From assembly GCA_028874905.1 (NCBI GenBank), contig JAPPGZ010000043.1, positions 1-46,330 on the forward strand: 46,330 nt of DNA, read 5' to 3'. Below are positions 43,666 to 46,330 of this stretch, piece after piece. The translations under genes and the position numbers were made by a program. How positions within the stretch are numbered: position 1 is the first letter of the stretch; each line of letters begins with the position of its first letter. Below the pieces are notes generated by a model. That model was not told where the DNA came from, did not search any database, and saw only the letters and a program-made list of their open reading frames with translations. Source of the DNA: Gemmatimonadota bacterium (GTDB lineage: Bacteria; Gemmatimonadota; Gemmatimonadetes; Longimicrobiales; Gaopeijiaceae).

Positions 43666-45587
43666 GCCATGGTCTCCGAAGTCGCATCCGCCAAGATCTC
43701 CTGCCGCGCCTCGTCGAAGCGGGCCTGGCAGTAGTGCGCAGCGACGAGCAATCCTTCATCGCCGATTTCGCCACGGCGGTGGATCTCTTCGGCGGTGCGC
43801 AACTGCTGCGCGCGAATACCGTCGATCCGGTGGAGTAGTCTTGTCTTCTCGATACCCGGCATGCTGGAGCAGTGCTCCACTTGCTTCTGCCGCAGCAGCT
43901 TGCCTAGCTCTACCCCCGTATCCACTCCTTTCAACTGGTCGAGCCACTTCCGTACAAGATCCGGCGGGAACACGGCGCTTTGAAATGCGGCCGACATATC
44001 CCCAAGCCAATGCGCCAAGTCACGTTTCGCGTCCAAAAGCCTCAGCGCATGGTCGAGCGTCACCTCCATCGGATCGAACTCTTCGGGCACGGTGACGTGC
44101 TCTCGCCGGTGCGACACGAACGGCCCGAACCGCCCTTCAGTCTGCACCGTAACGACAGCTCCCGTCTCCGGGTGAGGCCCCAACTCGCGCAACGCAAACC
44201 GCCCGAGGAGCTCTAAGGCTTGTTGCAGACCCACATCGTCAGGCTCTAAGCCTTCCGGCAAGTCCACAATCTTGACCCTTGGTCCGCCGCGCCTTCGTTC
44301 GCCGAGTTGCACGAAGGGTCCGAAGTTACCATCCTTGACATACACATGCTGGCCGCTCTCTGGATCTCGGCCCAAAGGACGATCCTGCTCCATCCGTCTG
44401 TTGACAAGTTGACTCGCTTCTTGAAGTGTCAGTGAGTGTGGGTCCAAGCGCGATGGCACGCCGACTCGAACAATACTGCCTGACCCACCGGCCGGTATGG
44501 ATCGACCCAATTGCAGGTAGGGGCCATACGGCCCAAACTTCAAGAAGATCGGTCGGTCGGACTTGGGGTCGATACCCCACGGCTGCTGACTCACCAGTTT
44601 GTCGTCAATCAGTTTGAGAGCCTGGTCCAAGGCGATGTCCCTTGGATCGGCGCGCATGCTACTCGACCGGTAGACGCTACCGGGTTCGGACGGTCCATTT
44701 AGCGTGACGACGCTCTCGACGGATCGCGGCATGCGGTAGATCGCTCTCTCCGGGTCGGATGGCCCGTACTCCACCCGATCCGGCAACTCGATTCGCAAGG
44801 CCCGCTTTGGGCGTGGGTCCGATCGCCGGCCCAACTGAATGAACACTCGGCCATTCGGTCCGACCTTGACGAAGACCGGATCGCCAGTTTGCGAATGGCG
44901 ACCGAGGCGTCCCGAGTCTCGGGCCGAATCCACGATCTCGGCAATCGCGGTAGCTACGTCGGACGAACCGAGGACACCACGGTACAGCTTCTTCGTGACC
45001 TTGCCGATGTCTACCTCGTCACGACCGTGCTCAAGCCAGCGCTGAGCAAGTCGGAGCTTTGCTGCGTTGAAATCGCATTTGAGTTGATCCGCATAGCAAG
45101 AAAGGGCGGTGCGGTCAATCGCATCGAGTTCGTGAAGAGTCCTGAGAAAATCGGCTTGGAGCCGGTAGGCAGCACTGATCGTCGACACGACGTTGGCGGC
45201 GGCAAGGCGTGACGAGGCAATGAGTTCAAAGCACTCGTCGACAAGTGAGATCGTGTCTCCAAGGAGGTTCTTCGCTCCTTCTGATCGCTCTGCGGTAGCG
45301 TCATCGGCAGACGAAATCTCACCAATCTCGGGCGTCCCAATCGCTTGTTCAGCGGTACGCTCGGAGGAATCCTGCCCGATGCGAACCGTGAGCCTTCCGG
45401 TCACACTCACGCCCGGTCTGTGGTGCCCCTCTTTGATCGTCGCAATCAGATCGGCGACCCGGTACCCGTGTTGTTCGCACAGTTCCTTCACGGACGAGAA
45501 GGTAGGCAGAGCTGCCAACGATCCGCGAGGCGTGGGATCTCGCCATCCTCGGGGCAGGTCCCACTGCGATTCGCTCGGGCTGCTCAC
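43662..45587 (-). CDS. Protein with four topoisomerase-I C-terminal repeats and no topoisomerase core
   Basis: A 641-residue protein. Residues 1-75 form a small N-terminal domain, 100-225 are helical, and then come four copies of the topoisomerase IA C-terminal repeat (Toprim_C_rpt): 228-328 (longer, with an insertion), 337-397, 405-463 and 469-519. Each shows G-x-D/H-P-x-S/T-G...V-x-V-K-x-G-x-x-G-P-Y/F-V-Q-L-G followed by LP...DP...VTLxxALxLL. The last 120 residues are helical. The TOPRIM and tyrosine domains of a real topoisomerase are absent. In TopA these repeats bind single-stranded or duplex DNA during strand passage. GTG 45587 has AGAGGTGT upstream; an ATG at 45659 is an in-frame alternative. 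First gene of the operon, overlapping the ATPase by 4 nt. Confidence 0.78.
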   Translation of the reverse strand: MSSPSESQWDLPRGWRDPTPRGSLAALPTFSSVKELCEQHGYRVADLIATIKEGHHRPGVSVTGRLTVRIGQDSSERTAEQAIGTPEIGEISSADDATAERSEGAKNLLGDTISLVDECFELIASSRLAAANVVSTISAAYRLQADFLRTLHELDAIDRTALSCYADQLKCDFNAAKLRLAQRWLEHGRDEVDIGKVTKKLYRGVLGSSDVATAIAEIVDSARDSGRLGRHSQTGDPVFVKVGPNGRVFIQLGRRSDPRPKRALRIELPDRVEYGPSDPERAIYRMPRSVESVVTLNGPSEPGSVYRSSSMRADPRDIALDQALKLIDDKLVSQQPWGIDPKSDRPIFLKFGPYGPYLQLGRSIPAGGSGSIVRVGVPSRLDPHSLTLQEASQLVNRRMEQDRPLGRDPESGQHVYVKDGNFGPFVQLGERRRGGPRVKIVDLPEGLEPDDVGLQQALELLGRFALRELGPHPETGAVVTVQTEGRFGPFVSHRREHVTVPEEFDPMEVTLDHALRLLDAKRDLAHWLGDMSAAFQSAVFPPDLVRKWLDQLKGVDTGVELGKLLRQKQVEHCSSMPGIEKTRLLHRIDGIRAQQLRTAEEIHRRGEIGDEGLLVAAHYCQARFDEARQEILADATSETMA

Positions 45588-45931
45588 ATCACACCTCTTC
45601 GCATGTAGTGTCCCGCGAAGGCCCGCCGGCGGTCGGGCTTCAGGACATCGCCGCACCATTCTGTCGCCCCAAAGCTACGCTTGAGTAGGGCCGTGGTCCA
45701 GCGCTGCACGGGCCTCATGCCCAGGAAATGGCGCACGATTCCGTTGGGTCAAGCGACAGTGCCTAGCCGCGATTCTAGGGCGGGTGAGCACGGCGATTCA
45801 GGCCGATACGGCCCACTGAATCGGAGCGTTGAGGCTGCGACGGGCGATTTCGTCTCCGTTCACCTGACCCCGGAAGAGCGCTCCATGGGGGGCGTTTCGA
45901 CGAGCCGCTGGCGGCGGCGTCCGATGGCTCC

Positions 45932-45962
45932 GACACGTTCTGAAACAACCTGACACGTTCTG
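45932..45962. repeat. Direct repeat GACACGTTCTG, 20-bp spacing
   Basis: GACACGTTCTG occurs at 45932-45942 and 45952-45962, exactly two helical turns apart, about 350 bp upstream of the minus-strand operon start. The bases after each copy are also similar (AAACAA and ACACAA). The spacing suits side-by-side protein binding. Confidence 0.5.
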
Positions 45963-46118
45963 ACACAATGAGGCGTTTCCGCCCGGTTGACTTCCCCGCG
46001 GGCTGTCCGTCAGCGTCCAAAGCATGGAGACGCCGAAGCACCAGTTCGACACGCGGGTCTGCACATCCCCGATGGACACCTCCGCACCGTCTTCCACGGC
46101 ATTCGCGGTGAAGCTCCC

Positions 46119-46146
46119 GGTCCGAACCGTCCAGACGGTTCGGACC
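46119..46146. repeat. Perfect 13-bp inverted repeat with 2-base spacer
   Basis: GGTCCGAACCGTC (46119-46131) is the exact reverse complement of GACGGTTCGGACC (46134-46146). It is a strong potential cruciform or RNA hairpin (or, with a 2-bp centre, an inverted binding site). No T tract follows on either strand. Confidence 0.6.
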
Positions 46147-46240
46147 CCGGAAGCTCTCCACATGGGGCGTGATCGGCTTCCGCTGCTCTCGGCTCCAGGC
46201 TGGATTGAAACCCGTGGCGAATGAGACTCGTAAGATGCGG

Positions 46241-46277
46241 CCCTTCGGGACACCGAAGGGTGAAGGGCGGCACGCCC
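46241..46277. repeat. Two adjacent perfect hairpins near window end
   Basis: CCCTTCGG-GACA-CCGAAGGG (46241-46260) is an 8-bp stem with a 4-base loop. It is followed 4 bases later by GGGCG-GCA-CGCCC (46265-46277). Two consecutive perfect stems suggest a structured RNA or element end continuing beyond the window. Identity unknown. Confidence 0.55.
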
Positions 46278-46330
46278 AAGCATCGAAGCGAAGAACCGGA
46301 GGAGTCGCAAGTAGTCAGGTTGATCCACCC

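Larger units (their letters stand above)
45588..46330. other. Gene-poor 743-bp region with hairpins, upstream of the three-gene operon
   Basis: No frame encodes a recognisable protein or has a good ribosome-binding site. It contains a 20-bp-spaced direct repeat, a perfect 13-bp inverted repeat and two more perfect hairpins near the window end, listed separately. The promoter of the minus-strand operon should lie here, but I cannot place -35/-10 boxes confidently. Confidence 0.5.

Noticed and set aside
46199-46212. GTTTCAATCC-like motif on the minus strand resembling CRISPR repeat ends
   Set aside because: It occurs once, with no regularly spaced repeats or cas genes nearby; chance match.
45798-46328. 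176-codon minus-strand frame in the right-end region
   Set aside because: No ribosome-binding site, no recognisable domain, Ser/Arg-rich composition, and it runs through perfect hairpins; more likely non-coding.

Overview
The window is very GC-rich DNA packed with exported proteins: lipoproteins, SusC/SusD-type receptors, DUF5916 and BNR/VPS10-like propellers, carboxypeptidase-regulatory/plug proteins, a di-heme oxidoreductase and CocE-type hydrolases. This mix is typical of Gemmatimonadota. That assignment is an inference from gene content; no rRNA or housekeeping marker is present. A partial tRNA-Ala(UGC) sits at the left edge.

Layout. 83-4318: a secreted CocE/NonD hydrolase convergent with a DUF5916 outer-membrane protein. 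4500-6521: a Fur-box-like palindrome upstream of a lipoprotein made of three 60-residue helix-hairpin-helix units, then a PepSY membrane protein, apparently an iron-responsive pair. 6542-12828 (minus): an operon of SusC, SusD, a small lipoprotein and a lipoprotein erythromycin-esterase homologue. 13005-14294: a carboxypeptidase-regulatory plus TonB-plug protein with no barrel. 14365-20826 (minus): seven co-directional genes (NHL propeller, DUF1554 lipoprotein, lipoprotein creatininase variant, three tandem barrel-less plug paralogues, di-heme cytochrome), most coupled by overlaps or short gaps. 20974-24745: a HupE-like membrane protein convergent with a Cu(I) P-type ATPase. 24934-27405: two convergent six-bladed-propeller proteins around a perfect 18-bp palindrome. 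27586-33847: a serine hydrolase, a TauE/SafE permease, a Tat-exported gamma-glutamyltransferase and a second CocE-type hydrolase coupled to it. 33850-37626 (minus): a 1258-residue lipoprotein joining four Ig-like domains, about 12 plant-type leucine-rich repeats and a metzincin-like zinc protease. 37877-41200: a BNR/sortilin-like propeller.

The right end (about 41200-46330) looks different: lower GC, different codon use, and a compact minus-strand operon of three genes, each overlapping the next by 4 nt. In order they encode (1) a protein with four topoisomerase-I C-terminal repeats but no topoisomerase catalytic domain, (2) an OLD/SMC-like AAA ATPase and (3) a small protein with a D...ExK nuclease signature. 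I do not recognise this combination as a named system. It is the best candidate here for an undescribed defence or DNA-surveillance system. The DNA upstream of it (45588-46330) holds no convincing gene but contains strong hairpins and a direct repeat.

Taken together, most of the window serves uptake and breakdown of peptides, esters and glycans at the cell surface plus metal handling. The right end is a probable acquired island.
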